A stretch of DNA of 23,490 nucleotides from an uncultured Thalassolituus sp. (GCA_913054055.1 CAJXIT010000008.1:1-23490), one strand, 5' to 3'. Numbered from the stretch's first letter, positions 1-8,300 are shown. Notes: generated by a model from the sequence alone, not told the origin. Numbers and translations: made by a program.

Positions 1-1
1 A

Positions 2-1090
2 CTTGCAAAACACAACCAACTTTTAAATCACGAAACAGAAGAACAGTTTCTGCAAGGAGCTGTACAGAATCAAAATTGGTCGCTTGTAAGCCACCTTTAT
101 AAAATTAGCTCTCGTGACATTACAGAAGATGGTAAATGGCAATACTGGTATGCAAGATCTTTAGACTTACTTGGCTCACCTGAACACATAAGCCGTCCGC
201 ACTATCAAGCGGCTGCCGTCCATCGAGATTACTATGGTTTCCTAGCCAGCCAGCAATTAGGCATTGTTGCATCCATGAATCATGACCCAACCCATGTAAA
301 TGCCTCAACCTTACAACGTACTCGTATTCACCCAAGCGTGAAACGCGCATTAGCATTCCTAGATCTGAATCGCATTCCACAAGCACGTCGTGAATGGCAA
401 CATGCTTTCAATGAACTGGATGAACAAGGCCGTCAAGCTCTTGCCCTGCTCGCAGGCAGGTTAGAATGGTCTGATCGAGCTATTATGACTTTAGCTCAAC
501 TTAGAGACTGGCACGATCTACAGTTACGTTTCCCCTTGGCTCATGAACCTTTATTTGATCAAGCTGCCAAGCGTTCAAATATCGAAAAAACCTGGATTTA
601 CGGCATTGCACGTCAAGAAAGTGCATTTATGCATGATGCCCGCAGCCCAGTAGGTGCAACCGGTTTAATGCAACTTATGCCACGAACGGCTAGAAGCGTC
701 TCAAGAAGGCTAAACCTGAGGTATTCGTCTAAAAAACTATTAGATCCTAAATATAATGTACGCTTAGGCAGTCACTACCTGAAAACTCTGCTTAAGCGAT
801 ATAAAGGTAACCGAGTATTAGCAACAGCCGCCTATAACGCAGGCCCAACAAATGTTAAGCGCTGGCTAAAAAGAAACGACGGCCCCCTAGACATTTGGAT
901 TGAAAACATACCTTTTAATGAAACCAGAGAATATGTACAGAGGGTGCTGGCGTACAGCACCATCTATTCATACAGATTGGGTGGTTTACAGCCAATATTT
1001 GACAATAAAACCCTATCCTCTTGGCATCATCAAGAAGTGGAATTCTTAAACATATCTAAAGCCAGTAAAGTGCAGAATAACCAAGGTTAG
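2..1090 (+). CDS. slt: Soluble lytic murein transglycosylase (Slt70-like), 5' end outside the window
   Basis: This enzyme cleaves the MurNAc-GlcNAc bond of peptidoglycan in the periplasm with formation of 1,6-anhydroMurNAc. The reading frame is open from base 2, so the gene starts upstream of the window; an ATG at 275 is internal, because the codons before it already encode Slt-like sequence (a YWYARSLDLLG segment and RDYYGFLASQQLG, both typical of the helical ring domain). About 362 residues remain of a family normally near 600-650. The C-terminal catalytic domain shows the goose-lysozyme-like motif RQESAF, with the catalytic Glu codon at 617-619, followed by GATGLMQLMP and AAYNAGP. Translation ends at TAG 1088-1090. 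The next gene starts 36 bases downstream on the same strand. The family call is firm. Confidence 0.93.
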   Translation, partial: LAKHNQLLNHETEEQFLQGAVQNQNWSLVSHLYKISSRDITEDGKWQYWYARSLDLLGSPEHISRPHYQAAAVHRDYYGFLASQQLGIVASMNHDPTHVNASTLQRTRIHPSVKRALAFLDLNRIPQARREWQHAFNELDEQGRQALALLAGRLEWSDRAIMTLAQLRDWHDLQLRFPLAHEPLFDQAAKRSNIEKTWIYGIARQESAFMHDARSPVGATGLMQLMPRTARSVSRRLNLRYSSKKLLDPKYNVRLGSHYLKTLLKRYKGNRVLATAAYNAGPTNVKRWLKRNDGPLDIWIENIPFNETREYVQRVLAYSTIYSYRLGGLQPIFDNKTLSSWHHQEVEFLNISKASKVQNNQG

Positions 1091-1126
1091 CTATGCTCAA
1101 TATATGGATATTTTAGGATTGTATTT

Positions 1127-1732
1127 GTGAACACGCCTGCTGATAAACGTTTCGATATTGACCACCAAGGCTCAAGCTCTCATAACCCAGATCTTGACTG
1201 GAGTCAGATCAGAGAAACCATCACTATGCTCGCATTGGCCGTGGCCCAGGTAGAATCCTCAATGACCGATGGGGCACAAAGCGTTAACACACTTACTGAC
1301 ACCTTCACTCGCATGGCGGGTTATGTATCCACCATCAAAGAAGTCACCGGAAAAGTCACCCCCAATAACATTGAAAAATTTAAAGACGCAATTTCAGAAA
1401 CCACCGGTAGCCTAGAAGAAGACGTACACGGAGCTGTCATCGCGTTTCAGTTTTATGATCGCATCAGCCAAAGGCTAGACCACGTTTGTAAAAGCCTTGA
1501 TCGTTTAGGCGTGTTGATTAGCAGCCCCGATAGTCTGTACAACCCAGAGCATTGGAAAAGTTTCCAAGAAGACATTAAAGGGTCATACACAATGGAAGCC
1601 GAACGGATTATGTTTGAACATATTCTAAGAGGACAAAGCATCGAAGAAGCTCTGGAAGTCTACCAGCACCACTTCAATGAATCTGACAAAGGCATTGATC
1701 AAGAAAGTGGTGACGAGATCGAATTCTTTTAA
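1127..1732 (+). CDS. Small CheZ-like protein (putative chemotaxis-type phosphatase)
   Basis: A 201-residue, mostly helical acidic protein with no signal peptide or membrane segment. It starts with GTG at 1127; an AGGA at about 1115-1118 supports this start. Residues about 25-95 resemble a long amphipathic helix. Residues 104-121 contain AFQFYDRISQRLDHV, where D111 and Q115 fit the D-x-x-x-Q catalytic signature of E. coli CheZ (D143-LTG-Q147). The C-terminus (residues 193-201, ESGDEIEFF) is acidic and ends in Phe, as does the CheY-binding tail of CheZ. It is close to the canonical CheZ length of about 214 residues. cheV lies about 0.9 kb away, beyond an unrelated MOSC gene. Dephosphorylation of a CheY-like receiver is inferred from the motif, the tail and the context. 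It may instead be an uncharacterised four-helix-bundle protein. Confidence 0.6.
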   Translation: MNTPADKRFDIDHQGSSSHNPDLDWSQIRETITMLALAVAQVESSMTDGAQSVNTLTDTFTRMAGYVSTIKEVTGKVTPNNIEKFKDAISETTGSLEEDVHGAVIAFQFYDRISQRLDHVCKSLDRLGVLISSPDSLYNPEHWKSFQEDIKGSYTMEAERIMFEHILRGQSIEEALEVYQHHFNESDKGIDQESGDEIEFF

Positions 1733-1759
1733 CGCTTAAATAACAAACGTTTCTATTTG

Positions 1760-2560
1760 CTATTCAATAATTTCTACATTCATACCCAATGAAATATGGC
1801 CCTGCTGGTTATGTATTAAATTCTGCCCAACGTACACATTTTTACCTTGTTTCCGGTGAGCCAGCATAGCTTGCATCACTTCCTTTTCTTTTTCAGCCGT
1901 TGATAAATTGATAGTAGGAATCACACAGCGAGAACACGGTTTAACCAAATCAAATGTAATATCACCGATTTTGATCGTCTTCCAATTATCTTCTGCAAAT
2001 GGTGCACACCCTGACACCACAATGTTTGGCCTAAAGCGTTTCATAGACAATGAATAACCTACTTTTTCAGACAGGAAATCCAACGACGCCTGAGAGATCA
2101 GTAAAAACGGAAAGCCATCAGAAAATCCAGTTTGTACACCTTTATTAGCGAATTCTAAGTCCACTTGGCGATGTTCAGAATCCTGCATATATACAAGATT
2201 CACTTTTTTATTAATGCAGTTTGAAATCCAATTTGAAACAGCCTTCCCTGCGAATTGACCCACTACTTCATCACCCCATACCGTTGTTTGTATGGTTCTG
2301 GTTTGCTCAGAAAAATCAGGCAGATCTAAAACAAATTGCGAGCCTTCAAAACTAAGTACCAGTTGAGCATTTAAATGCTGCACTTGTATTAGCGTCATAA
2401 CTGGCGATTGCCGTTGAGTAACAAATTTTCCGTTATCATCAACCAACATTAAACGCCTATCAAGAACAGGTCCACAGGCATCAACAGCCATAACATCTGC
2501 ACTGACCGCGCCTAGGGATTTAATGGGATGATAATAAAGCTGGCTTACTGAATAAGTCAT
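1760..2560 (-). CDS. MOSC domain protein (YcbX-like, without ferredoxin domain)
   Basis: MOSC proteins are molybdenum-cofactor-binding enzymes; E. coli YcbX takes part in reduction of N-hydroxylated bases. Here an N-terminal MOSC-N beta-barrel (about residues 1-110, with LYYHPIKSLG near the start) is followed by a MOSC domain (about 120-266) containing DGFPFLLIS, KRFRPNIVV and KPCSRCVIPTI, whose cysteine is the usual cofactor ligand. The protein is 266 residues; E. coli YcbX is about 370 because it carries an extra C-terminal 2Fe-2S domain that is absent here. I chose the ATG at 2560, preceded by AGGAG at 5-base spacing. An in-frame GTG two codons upstream overlaps that ribosome-binding site. 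The gene converges on the CheZ-like gene with a 27-base gap and no evident terminator. The electron donor is unknown. Confidence 0.85.
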   Translation of the reverse strand: MTYSVSQLYYHPIKSLGAVSADVMAVDACGPVLDRRLMLVDDNGKFVTQRQSPVMTLIQVQHLNAQLVLSFEGSQFVLDLPDFSEQTRTIQTTVWGDEVVGQFAGKAVSNWISNCINKKVNLVYMQDSEHRQVDLEFANKGVQTGFSDGFPFLLISQASLDFLSEKVGYSLSMKRFRPNIVVSGCAPFAEDNWKTIKIGDITFDLVKPCSRCVIPTINLSTAEKEKEVMQAMLAHRKQGKNVYVGQNLIHNQQGHISLGMNVEIIE

Positions 2561-2623
2561 ATACACTCCTTGAAACCAGAGTGTAATGACATACTGAATT
2601 AATTTGAAGAGATGGAAGACATG

Positions 2624-3556
2624 TTAGCCAAACAATTGCTTGGCTCTTTTTTCAACAGCTGCTGCTAAGCCATCTGGCTGGAATTTTGAAAGAAAGGCAT
2701 TACACCCTACTTTATCGACCATAGCCTCATTAAAACTACCACTTAAGGATGTATGCAATACAACATACAAATCTTTTAAGTCGGGGTTGGATCGAATTTC
2801 AGTTGTCAGCATATACCCGTCCATTGAAGGCATTTCTGCATCGGTAATGACCATCAATAACTGACTATTAATGGGCTCTTCTTGAGCCATTTTTAGTAAT
2901 ATATTTAAAGCCTCCAAGCCGTCATTTGCCTGAATCACCTCAATCCCTAAGCTCACAAGTGTTTCTTTTACCTGCGATCGAGCAATGGCGGAATCGTCCA
3001 CCGCTAACACTTTCAGACCGGATTCGCTCACTCGAGCCATGACATCAAGGTCAACCATGCCCTCAGTTACATCCGTTTCATAAGGCACAATTTCAGCCAG
3101 CACCTTTTCAACATCTATGATTTCAACGATCTTGCCATCCACTTTAGTAATGGCCGTTAGATAATGGGACTTGCCTGTGCCCTTTGGGGGCGGCATGATT
3201 TCTTCCCAATTCATATTAACGATACGCTCAACCCCATCCACTAAAAACGCCTGAATGGTTCGATTATATTCCGTCACAATCATCGTGGTGTGTTCATTAA
3301 CTGTAATCGGTCCCATGCCTATAGCATGGCTTAAATCCACCACTGGTAGGGTCTGCCCTCTTAAGTGCGTAACCCCCCTAACCACTGGATGCGCATCAGG
3401 AATCTGAGTAAGACCAGTCATACGCAAAACTTCTTGGATTTTAAAGACATTAATGGCATAGGCTTGCCCTTTACCCATATTAAACATGAGCAGCTCAAGA
3501 CGGTTCTGACCGACTAGCTTTGTCCTAGAATCAACGTTTGATAATACTCCAGACAT
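2624..3556 (-). CDS. cheV: Chemotaxis coupling protein CheV (CheW-receiver fusion)
   Basis: CheV couples chemoreceptors to CheA and carries a regulatory receiver domain; it acts at cytoplasmic receptor arrays. The 310-residue protein has an N-terminal CheW domain (about 15-165), with INVFKIQEVLRM and HLRGQTLPVVDLS, and a C-terminal receiver domain (about 180-310). The receiver shows the acidic pair D187/D188 in LAVDDS, the phospho-acceptor D239 in VITDAEMPSMDG, the T/S position in HTSLSG and K291 in LSKFQ, so it should be phosphorylatable. The length is typical for CheV. The start ATG at 3554-3556 fits the family N-terminus. It is divergent from the EAL-HDOD gene across 118 bases, in which I could not identify a convincing sigma-28 promoter. 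Confidence 0.95.
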   Translation of the reverse strand: MSGVLSNVDSRTKLVGQNRLELLMFNMGKGQAYAINVFKIQEVLRMTGLTQIPDAHPVVRGVTHLRGQTLPVVDLSHAIGMGPITVNEHTTMIVTEYNRTIQAFLVDGVERIVNMNWEEIMPPPKGTGKSHYLTAITKVDGKIVEIIDVEKVLAEIVPYETDVTEGMVDLDVMARVSESGLKVLAVDDSAIARSQVKETLVSLGIEVIQANDGLEALNILLKMAQEEPINSQLLMVITDAEMPSMDGYMLTTEIRSNPDLKDLYVVLHTSLSGSFNEAMVDKVGCNAFLSKFQPDGLAAAVEKRAKQLFG

Positions 3557-3674
3557 AAATGCCTACACCTATATTCTTTGTCCTTTTTAATAGTGTAGCT
3601 CAAGGTACAGGTTTGCCCACTTTAGGCTAAGCTCATAATAACGGTACGAGATACTCCCTAATATGGAATAGTCT

Positions 3675-4913
3675 GTGGGACAACCCCTTCAAAAAACTGG
3701 CCATGCATTACTTGCAAGGCAGCCCATATATAACCGCTCTTTAGAGATCGCGGCATATGAGCTGCTGTTTAGGGGGAACATGCAAACAAACTCAGCCCAG
3801 TTTAATTGTGGAGACAAAGCAACGAGCCAAGTGCTGCTAAATGCCTTTGGAGAAGCGGGGCTTGAATCGATCTGCGGTAAACACCCTGCTTTTATTAACT
3901 TCACAAAAAATCTCATTTTAGATCGCCCCTCTTTTGATCCAAAACAGTATGTAATAGAGATACTCGAAAACATTGAAATTGATGAGCCTTTAATAAAAGC
4001 CATCCAAATAGCCCGTGAAGAAGGGGCCAAATTGGCCTTAGACGACTTCATTTTAGACAAAAACAGCACCCCACTTTTATCATTGGTAGATATCGTAAAA
4101 GTGGATGTTTTAGCCTTATCAAAGATTCAAATTGAGCGCTTTGCCAAAGTATTTAAACCTCGAAATTTAGTACTCCTTGCCGAAAAAGTAGAAGACCATG
4201 ACATGTATGAGTTTTGTAAAGATCTTGGGTTTGAGCTTTTTCAAGGGTATTTTTTAAGTAAACCACAAATTGTTGAAGGCAAAGCTATGCCTGATAACAA
4301 ACTCCTGGTTTTAAAGCTGGTGCAAGATCTTCAGAACCCTGAGATCACTGTTAATGCCATGACATTGACCTTATCTCAAGACCCTCAAATGGGCTACAAA
4401 CTACTAAGGCTAGTGAACTCAGCTGCATTTGCTCGAGTCGCGAAATGTTCGTCGCTACAACAAGCCATTGCCATGTTAGGTTTGAATCATATTCGCAGCT
4501 GGGCAACCCTTTTGGCCCTAGGCAACCTAGAAGACAAGCCCATCGCCTTAAGGCAAACCAGTCTAGAACGGGCCATTTTGTGCGAAAAACTGGGTGAACA
4601 AATTGGTCAGCACGCGAATCACGAATATTATACTGTGGGTTTATTCTCCATGTTAGATGCCTTTCTTGATCGACCTATTTTGGAGATCATTAAAAGCCTA
4701 AACCTACCTGAAGACATGGAAACAGCCATTCTTTCAAATGCCAGTGACCTTGGGCTGACACTGCATACTGCCAAATGTTTTCAAGAGGCCCGTCTAGACG
4801 ATCTGAAACTAGAAGCGCTTAATCATTATGGGCTAACCTTAGAAACCATGGACAGTCTGTATAAAGAGAGCTTACAACTGGCTGACAAACAAATGCTAGA
4901 GCTTCAAGCTTAG
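3675..4913 (+). CDS. EAL-HDOD signalling protein with degenerate EAL domain (YuxH family)
   Basis: A 412-residue cytoplasmic protein. The N-terminal EAL-type domain (about residues 12-200) opens with ALLARQPIYN, but the catalytic E-A-L triplet reads ELL (YELLFRGN) and the loop that is normally DDFGxG reads DDFILD, so c-di-GMP hydrolysis is unlikely. QGYFLSKP closes the domain. The C-terminal HDOD domain (about 205-395) shows DPQMGYKLLRLVNSA and AIAMLGLNHIRSW; its HD metal-binding residues are not evident, as is normal for HDOD. The start is GTG at 3675, because the in-frame ATG at 3663 runs into a stop after two codons; the ribosome-binding site is weak. Such proteins often regulate motility or c-di-GMP responses without enzymatic activity, and divergence from cheV fits this. 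The role is inferred. Confidence 0.88.
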   Translation: MGQPLQKTGHALLARQPIYNRSLEIAAYELLFRGNMQTNSAQFNCGDKATSQVLLNAFGEAGLESICGKHPAFINFTKNLILDRPSFDPKQYVIEILENIEIDEPLIKAIQIAREEGAKLALDDFILDKNSTPLLSLVDIVKVDVLALSKIQIERFAKVFKPRNLVLLAEKVEDHDMYEFCKDLGFELFQGYFLSKPQIVEGKAMPDNKLLVLKLVQDLQNPEITVNAMTLTLSQDPQMGYKLLRLVNSAAFARVAKCSSLQQAIAMLGLNHIRSWATLLALGNLEDKPIALRQTSLERAILCEKLGEQIGQHANHEYYTVGLFSMLDAFLDRPILEIIKSLNLPEDMETAILSNASDLGLTLHTAKCFQEARLDDLKLEALNHYGLTLETMDSLYKESLQLADKQMLELQA

Positions 4914-4953
4914 CCCTCACCTAAAAACGACCTATTTCCACATACCTAAAATG

Positions 4954-5021
4954 TCTATGGCTGTCGTCCATTGCCATAGAATCAATTTCGTTCTTAGATA
5001 GAATAGACATCTACCTATTCT
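4954..5021. repeat. Two consecutive short hairpins between the EAL-HDOD gene and the membrane-protein gene
   Basis: Within the 147-base gap, TCTATGGC (4954-4961) pairs with GCCATAGA (4973-4980), an 8-bp stem with an 11-base loop. AGAATAG (5000-5006) pairs with CTATTCT (5015-5021), a 7-bp stem with an 8-base loop. Neither is followed by a clear T-run, so a factor-independent terminator is not proven. They may end the upstream transcript or lie in the leader of the downstream one. Confidence 0.4.
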
Positions 5022-5060
5022 GAATGGGTGACACAACAATAATAACAATGAGACACAGCT

Positions 5061-5636
5061 ATGCTGCTAGCCGGATTATCAGAAGCGTTTATCATAGGGG
5101 CCATATTGTACGCCCTTAAAACGCTACCTAGTCACTCTCGATTCATGGGGGTGATATTTCAATTATCTCTATTAATCACGCTGACTGCTTCCCTATTTGG
5201 CGCCATTAAATTTCTTACCGATTTAGACGTATCCAGATACCACGGCCTTTTTACCTATTTATCAAAACACTTAGCGCTCACAGCTTTTATTATTGGCGCT
5301 GCATGGCAACACTTTGAATCAAATCTGAATAAAAATATCGCATACCTTATTTTAGTAAGTGCCTTTGTTTCGCTGCTACTCAACATTAAACACGAGCTTT
5401 CATTGGTAAGCATGATCATCATGTTATTAGCCATTGCTTTTACATTGTTAAATTTAAAATCAAATAGCAAAGCTCTAATACGCCTTAGCTTAGCCACTGT
5501 GGTGTTATTAAGCACATTAATCTGGGGAGCGCTTATCTCTAATAAAGATTTATTGATTGCTGTTTATCACCTGTGCGTAGGCGGTTTCTATTTATTATCA
5601 ACCCTAAGCTTCAGCCAACAAAAAGGAGAAAAATAA
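5061..5636 (+). CDS. Conserved-looking small integral membrane protein of unknown function
   Basis: I do not recognise a named family. The 191-residue protein is strongly hydrophobic, with about six predicted membrane segments separated by short polar loops (for example residues 3-20, 28-50, 65-82, 94-108, 113-130 and 140-158) and a last hydrophobic stretch near 165-182. It ends in a short basic tail, QQKGEK. It has no cysteine or histidine cluster suggesting metal or heme ligands. ATG at 5061 follows a GAG at about 8-base spacing. Its TAA overlaps the ATG of the next gene by one base (TAATG), and the downstream Shine-Dalgarno AGGAG lies in its last codons, so the two are almost certainly translationally coupled. 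It may be a partner or anchor of the downstream hydroxylase; this is inference. Confidence 0.8.
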   Translation: MLLAGLSEAFIIGAILYALKTLPSHSRFMGVIFQLSLLITLTASLFGAIKFLTDLDVSRYHGLFTYLSKHLALTAFIIGAAWQHFESNLNKNIAYLILVSAFVSLLLNIKHELSLVSMIIMLLAIAFTLLNLKSNSKALIRLSLATVVLLSTLIWGALISNKDLLIAVYHLCVGGFYLLSTLSFSQQKGEK

Positions 5637-6853
5637 TGAATATCATTCTTATGGCTGTTCCTGGATTTTTTATTCTCATCGCCATTGAGATGCTAATTAA
5701 CCATTTAAAGGGAACACATTACTACCAATTAAATGATGCCATAAACTCGTTATCAATGGGCATGCTGAGCCGTGTTACTGGTGCCATGTATGCATTAATA
5801 CCATTCTCATTGTATGCATACAGTTATCAAAGCTATGCGTTATTTACATGGGAAAATACGTTTTGGACATACGCCACAGCCTTTGTACTTTACGACTTTG
5901 CCTATTACTGGAACCATAGAATTGGCCACGTTATTAATATTGGCTGGGCAAGCCATGTGATTCACCATTCAAGTGAAGAATACAATCTAACCACAGCATT
6001 GCGACAAACCAGCATCCCAAATCCAATTGGTGCACTGTGTTATATTCCATTAGCCTTTTTTGGTTTCGACCCAATTGTATTGTTAACGGTGGCCTCACTA
6101 AACTTAATTTATCAATACTGGGTACACACCCAAATTATCCAACGCATGCCCGAATGGTTTGAGGCTATATTTGTGACTCCAAGCAACCACAGAGTGCATC
6201 ACGCAAAAAACAAAATTTATGTAGACAAAAATTTTGGTGGCGTATTTATTTTATGGGATCGACTATTTAAAACGTTTCAGCCTGAACTAAAAGAAGAGAA
6301 AGTTATTTTTGGCATCAGCACTCAACTTGCCAGTTGGAATCCCATTTACGGCAACATTAAAGTGCTCTCTTCGTTATGTAAGGATGCATGGCGAACAGAT
6401 AGCTGGAAGGACAAATTTACATTGTGGTTCAGAAAAACGGGATACCGTCCGGCAGACGTGGAAAAGAAATACCCAATCGTGAAAAGTAACGAAGCCGTTG
6501 AAAAATTTGACACCCCGCTGTCTACGGCAGGAAAATGGTATGTCATTTCACAGTATTTGTATATTGCCCCTGGATTATTAGCCTTCATGGCGATGATACA
6601 GGCCATGACGCCCTTACAAACGGTCGTATCAGGCGTGACGCTTGCATTCGCTTTATTTAGCCTAGGAAAAGTACAAGAAAGCAGCCGTTACAGCGTTAGC
6701 TTTGAGGCCTGTAAGTTTATTTTGTGTAGCGTAACCAGCGCTTGGGTATTCGCAAGCAGCCCAATGGTTGGTGTATCTGTGATCGGCGTGTCTTTATTAA
6801 TGTTCATCACATTACTGATGACACAAACTAAACCACAAGCGCTTTCACTGTAA
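5636..6853 (+). CDS. Fatty acid hydroxylase / sterol desaturase superfamily membrane enzyme
   Basis: A membrane di-iron oxygenase-type protein that hydroxylates or desaturates lipid chains or sterol-like substrates. I start it at ATG 5636, which gives 405 residues. An open frame continues 63 bases upstream, but AGGAG sits about 9 bases before this ATG and the upstream part overlaps the preceding gene. Histidine boxes are present: HRIGH (near residue 94), HVIHH (near 107-111) and HRVHH (near 187-191), plus isolated histidines, the expected iron ligands. Membrane segments surround these boxes (about 5-22, 45-62, 78-92, 130-165), and a C-terminal hydrophobic part (about 310-400) extends beyond the core domain, giving a layout reminiscent of alkylglycerol monooxygenase. 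The substrate is unknown. It is coupled to the small membrane protein before it. Confidence 0.85.
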   Translation: MNIILMAVPGFFILIAIEMLINHLKGTHYYQLNDAINSLSMGMLSRVTGAMYALIPFSLYAYSYQSYALFTWENTFWTYATAFVLYDFAYYWNHRIGHVINIGWASHVIHHSSEEYNLTTALRQTSIPNPIGALCYIPLAFFGFDPIVLLTVASLNLIYQYWVHTQIIQRMPEWFEAIFVTPSNHRVHHAKNKIYVDKNFGGVFILWDRLFKTFQPELKEEKVIFGISTQLASWNPIYGNIKVLSSLCKDAWRTDSWKDKFTLWFRKTGYRPADVEKKYPIVKSNEAVEKFDTPLSTAGKWYVISQYLYIAPGLLAFMAMIQAMTPLQTVVSGVTLAFALFSLGKVQESSRYSVSFEACKFILCSVTSAWVFASSPMVGVSVIGVSLLMFITLLMTQTKPQALSL

Positions 6854-6874
6854 TCAATCAGGTATTACATTTAT

Positions 6875-6909
6875 GGGTTACGGAGTTCGCTTTAGCGCAC
6901 GCCTAACCC
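6875..6909. repeat. REP-like imperfect palindrome
   Basis: GGGTTA (6875-6880) pairs with TAACCC (6904-6909), extended by GG/CC across one bulged base. The loop holds a smaller CGC-TTTA-GCG stem (6888-6897). The position just after the hydroxylase stop, between convergent genes, and the nested-stem form are typical of bacterial intergenic repeats. Copy number cannot be judged from this window. Confidence 0.5.
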
Positions 6910-6950
6910 TCTCTATATTGATAATCTCGCTAGCTTATATAAGAGCACTT

Positions 6951-7016
6951 TGTACGAGGTCACCCCGTGACCGATAAAGCTTAATTCAAAATCGCACAGG
7001 GTCTGCGCTCGCGCGG
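6951..7016. repeat. Degenerate fragments of the intergenic repeat also found at 21552-21596
   Basis: Two pieces resemble the two halves of the intact element at 21552-21596, but in swapped order. Positions 6953-6975 (GTACGAGG, then CACCCCGTGACCGAT) resemble its 3' half, and 6991-7016 (ATCGCACAGG, CTGCGCTCG) resemble its 5' half. The first piece contains a perfect 6-bp stem, GGTCAC (6958-6963) with GTGACC (6967-6972). This suggests tandem, partly decayed copies of one repeat family in the 247-base gap between convergent genes. I see no gene in this gap. Confidence 0.5.
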
Positions 7017-7039
7017 GCTTGGTGTGTCCTTGTTGGTAT

Positions 7040-7076
7040 GCTTGCAAGCGATCAGGCTTTTGTCGCAAAAAAGCCT
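7040..7076. terminator. Palindrome and terminator-like hairpin between convergent genes
   Basis: GCTTGCAAGC (7040-7049) is a perfect 10-base palindrome. AGGCTTTT (7054-7061) pairs with AAAAGCCT (7069-7076) around a 7-base loop. It lies 24 bases beyond the MFS stop (minus strand) and about 200 bases beyond the hydroxylase stop (plus strand). The T-rich part is inside the stem rather than after it, so termination by this structure is plausible but weakly supported. Confidence 0.35.
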
Positions 7077-7100
7077 AAGCTTTAAAAACTGCCTGCCTTC

Positions 7101-8285
7101 TCAAGAAAATGAATCAAATCGTTTGATATGCTGCCCCTTAATGAACAACATTAAGGTAAGCGCAATAAATAACCCACCGACCACATACAAACTAAAAGGA
7201 ACACTGACGCCCTGTGCAATGGCACCTGCCAACACACCTGCCATTGCTGAGATCACCTGACTTATAATCGTATAAATACTCATTACGCGTCCTTTCACTT
7301 CTACAGGAGTAAAATGCTGCAGACCTGCAACAATAAAACTTACAACCATACCTGCTAGCGTGGTCGCGACCACTAAAACTAAACAGCTTAGCCAAACTGT
7401 TTCAATCAAACCAATGAGCCCCATAGAAATACCGCATAAAAACAGCATTCCAATAATGGTTTTACCAATGGGCACAATACCCTTTAGTTTCATAGCAGCA
7501 ATGCCACCAATAATTAAAGACAAAGCAATTAATCCAAGATACTGGCCTTTCTCAATTGTATTTAAACCCAATTGTTGCTCCGCTACCTGAGGTAAAATCA
7601 CCTGCATAGGCCCCATTAATAAATAACCAATAATGGCTGAAAATAATAATTGAGGGATAACCGGAATGGATTTCATCGCATCAAAGCAACCAAGCCACTC
7701 TTGTTTTAAGTTTTCATGACTTAAGCGCTCATGCACATTAGGCGCATTAAGCAGTAACAGACTACTGATCATAAACATGAAAATACTGGTAATGGCCACG
7801 CCCTTCCATTCAAAAACCGATTGAATTTGCGTCAATAAAATAGGCGCCAAACCAAAACCAATCATCACTAACAAATTAAAAGTAATGGTAGATTGAGGTA
7901 ACTGTTCATCTGAAACATATTGTGTCATGGCAGCAAATCGTGCGGGGGCGACAAATGACCAAGCAATACCCACAAAGAAACTCGAAATCAGAAAAATAAC
8001 AATACTTGATTCAGGTTGATACGCCATCACATACAACATGCCTAACCCACCCAAAACAAAAAAGTTTTGTGCAATTAGTAAAACTCGTTTGGCACTGTAA
8101 CGATCAATGTACGCACCAGCAATCCAACCAAATATAATAGGAGGTCCAAAGCAAAGGCCATATGCTAATCCTGCTAGCAGCGACGAATCAAACTGCTCCA
8201 AGCTATACAATATGGCACTGTAATTCACCATATGGCCTGCGACAAACGCCATAAAACATGACAAATAAAATAGAATGAGTTTCAT
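7101..8285 (-). CDS. MFS transporter (drug/metabolite exporter type)
   Basis: A polytopic inner-membrane carrier of the major facilitator superfamily, 394 residues with about 12 membrane segments. The loop 2-3 signature is recognisable (GWIAGAYIDRYSAKRVLL, near residues 53-70). An amphipathic cytoplasmic loop separates the two halves (HERLSHENLKQEWLG, near residue 185). I chose ATG at 8285 (MKLILFYLSC), which begins directly with the first membrane segment. An in-frame ATG at 8312 would place the start inside the terminator hairpin and T-tract at 8301-8334. A GGA precedes the chosen ATG at about 8 bases. The substrate cannot be read from sequence. It lies downstream of the BASS/SDR/heme-protein operon on the same strand, so it may export a product or inhibitor of that pathway (inference). 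Confidence 0.85.
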   Translation of the reverse strand: MKLILFYLSCFMAFVAGHMVNYSAILYSLEQFDSSLLAGLAYGLCFGPPIIFGWIAGAYIDRYSAKRVLLIAQNFFVLGGLGMLYVMAYQPESSIVIFLISSFFVGIAWSFVAPARFAAMTQYVSDEQLPQSTITFNLLVMIGFGLAPILLTQIQSVFEWKGVAITSIFMFMISSLLLLNAPNVHERLSHENLKQEWLGCFDAMKSIPVIPQLLFSAIIGYLLMGPMQVILPQVAEQQLGLNTIEKGQYLGLIALSLIIGGIAAMKLKGIVPIGKTIIGMLFLCGISMGLIGLIETVWLSCLVLVVATTLAGMVVSFIVAGLQHFTPVEVKGRVMSIYTIISQVISAMAGVLAGAIAQGVSVPFSLYVVGGLFIALTLMLFIKGQHIKRFDSFS

Positions 8286-8300
8286 GAGTTTTCCGAATGA

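Noticed and set aside
3557..3674. A sigma-28 flagellar promoter for cheV
   Set aside because: A TAAAGT occurs on the minus strand but no GCCGATAA-like element follows at the right distance.
5573..5635. A 21-residue N-terminal extension of the hydroxylase
   Set aside because: It lies inside the upstream membrane-protein gene, and AGGAG is placed for the ATG at 5636.
7024..7260. An open frame on the plus strand overlapping the end of the MFS gene
   Set aside because: Antisense to a clear transporter gene, with no domain or ribosome-binding site; it is a shadow frame.
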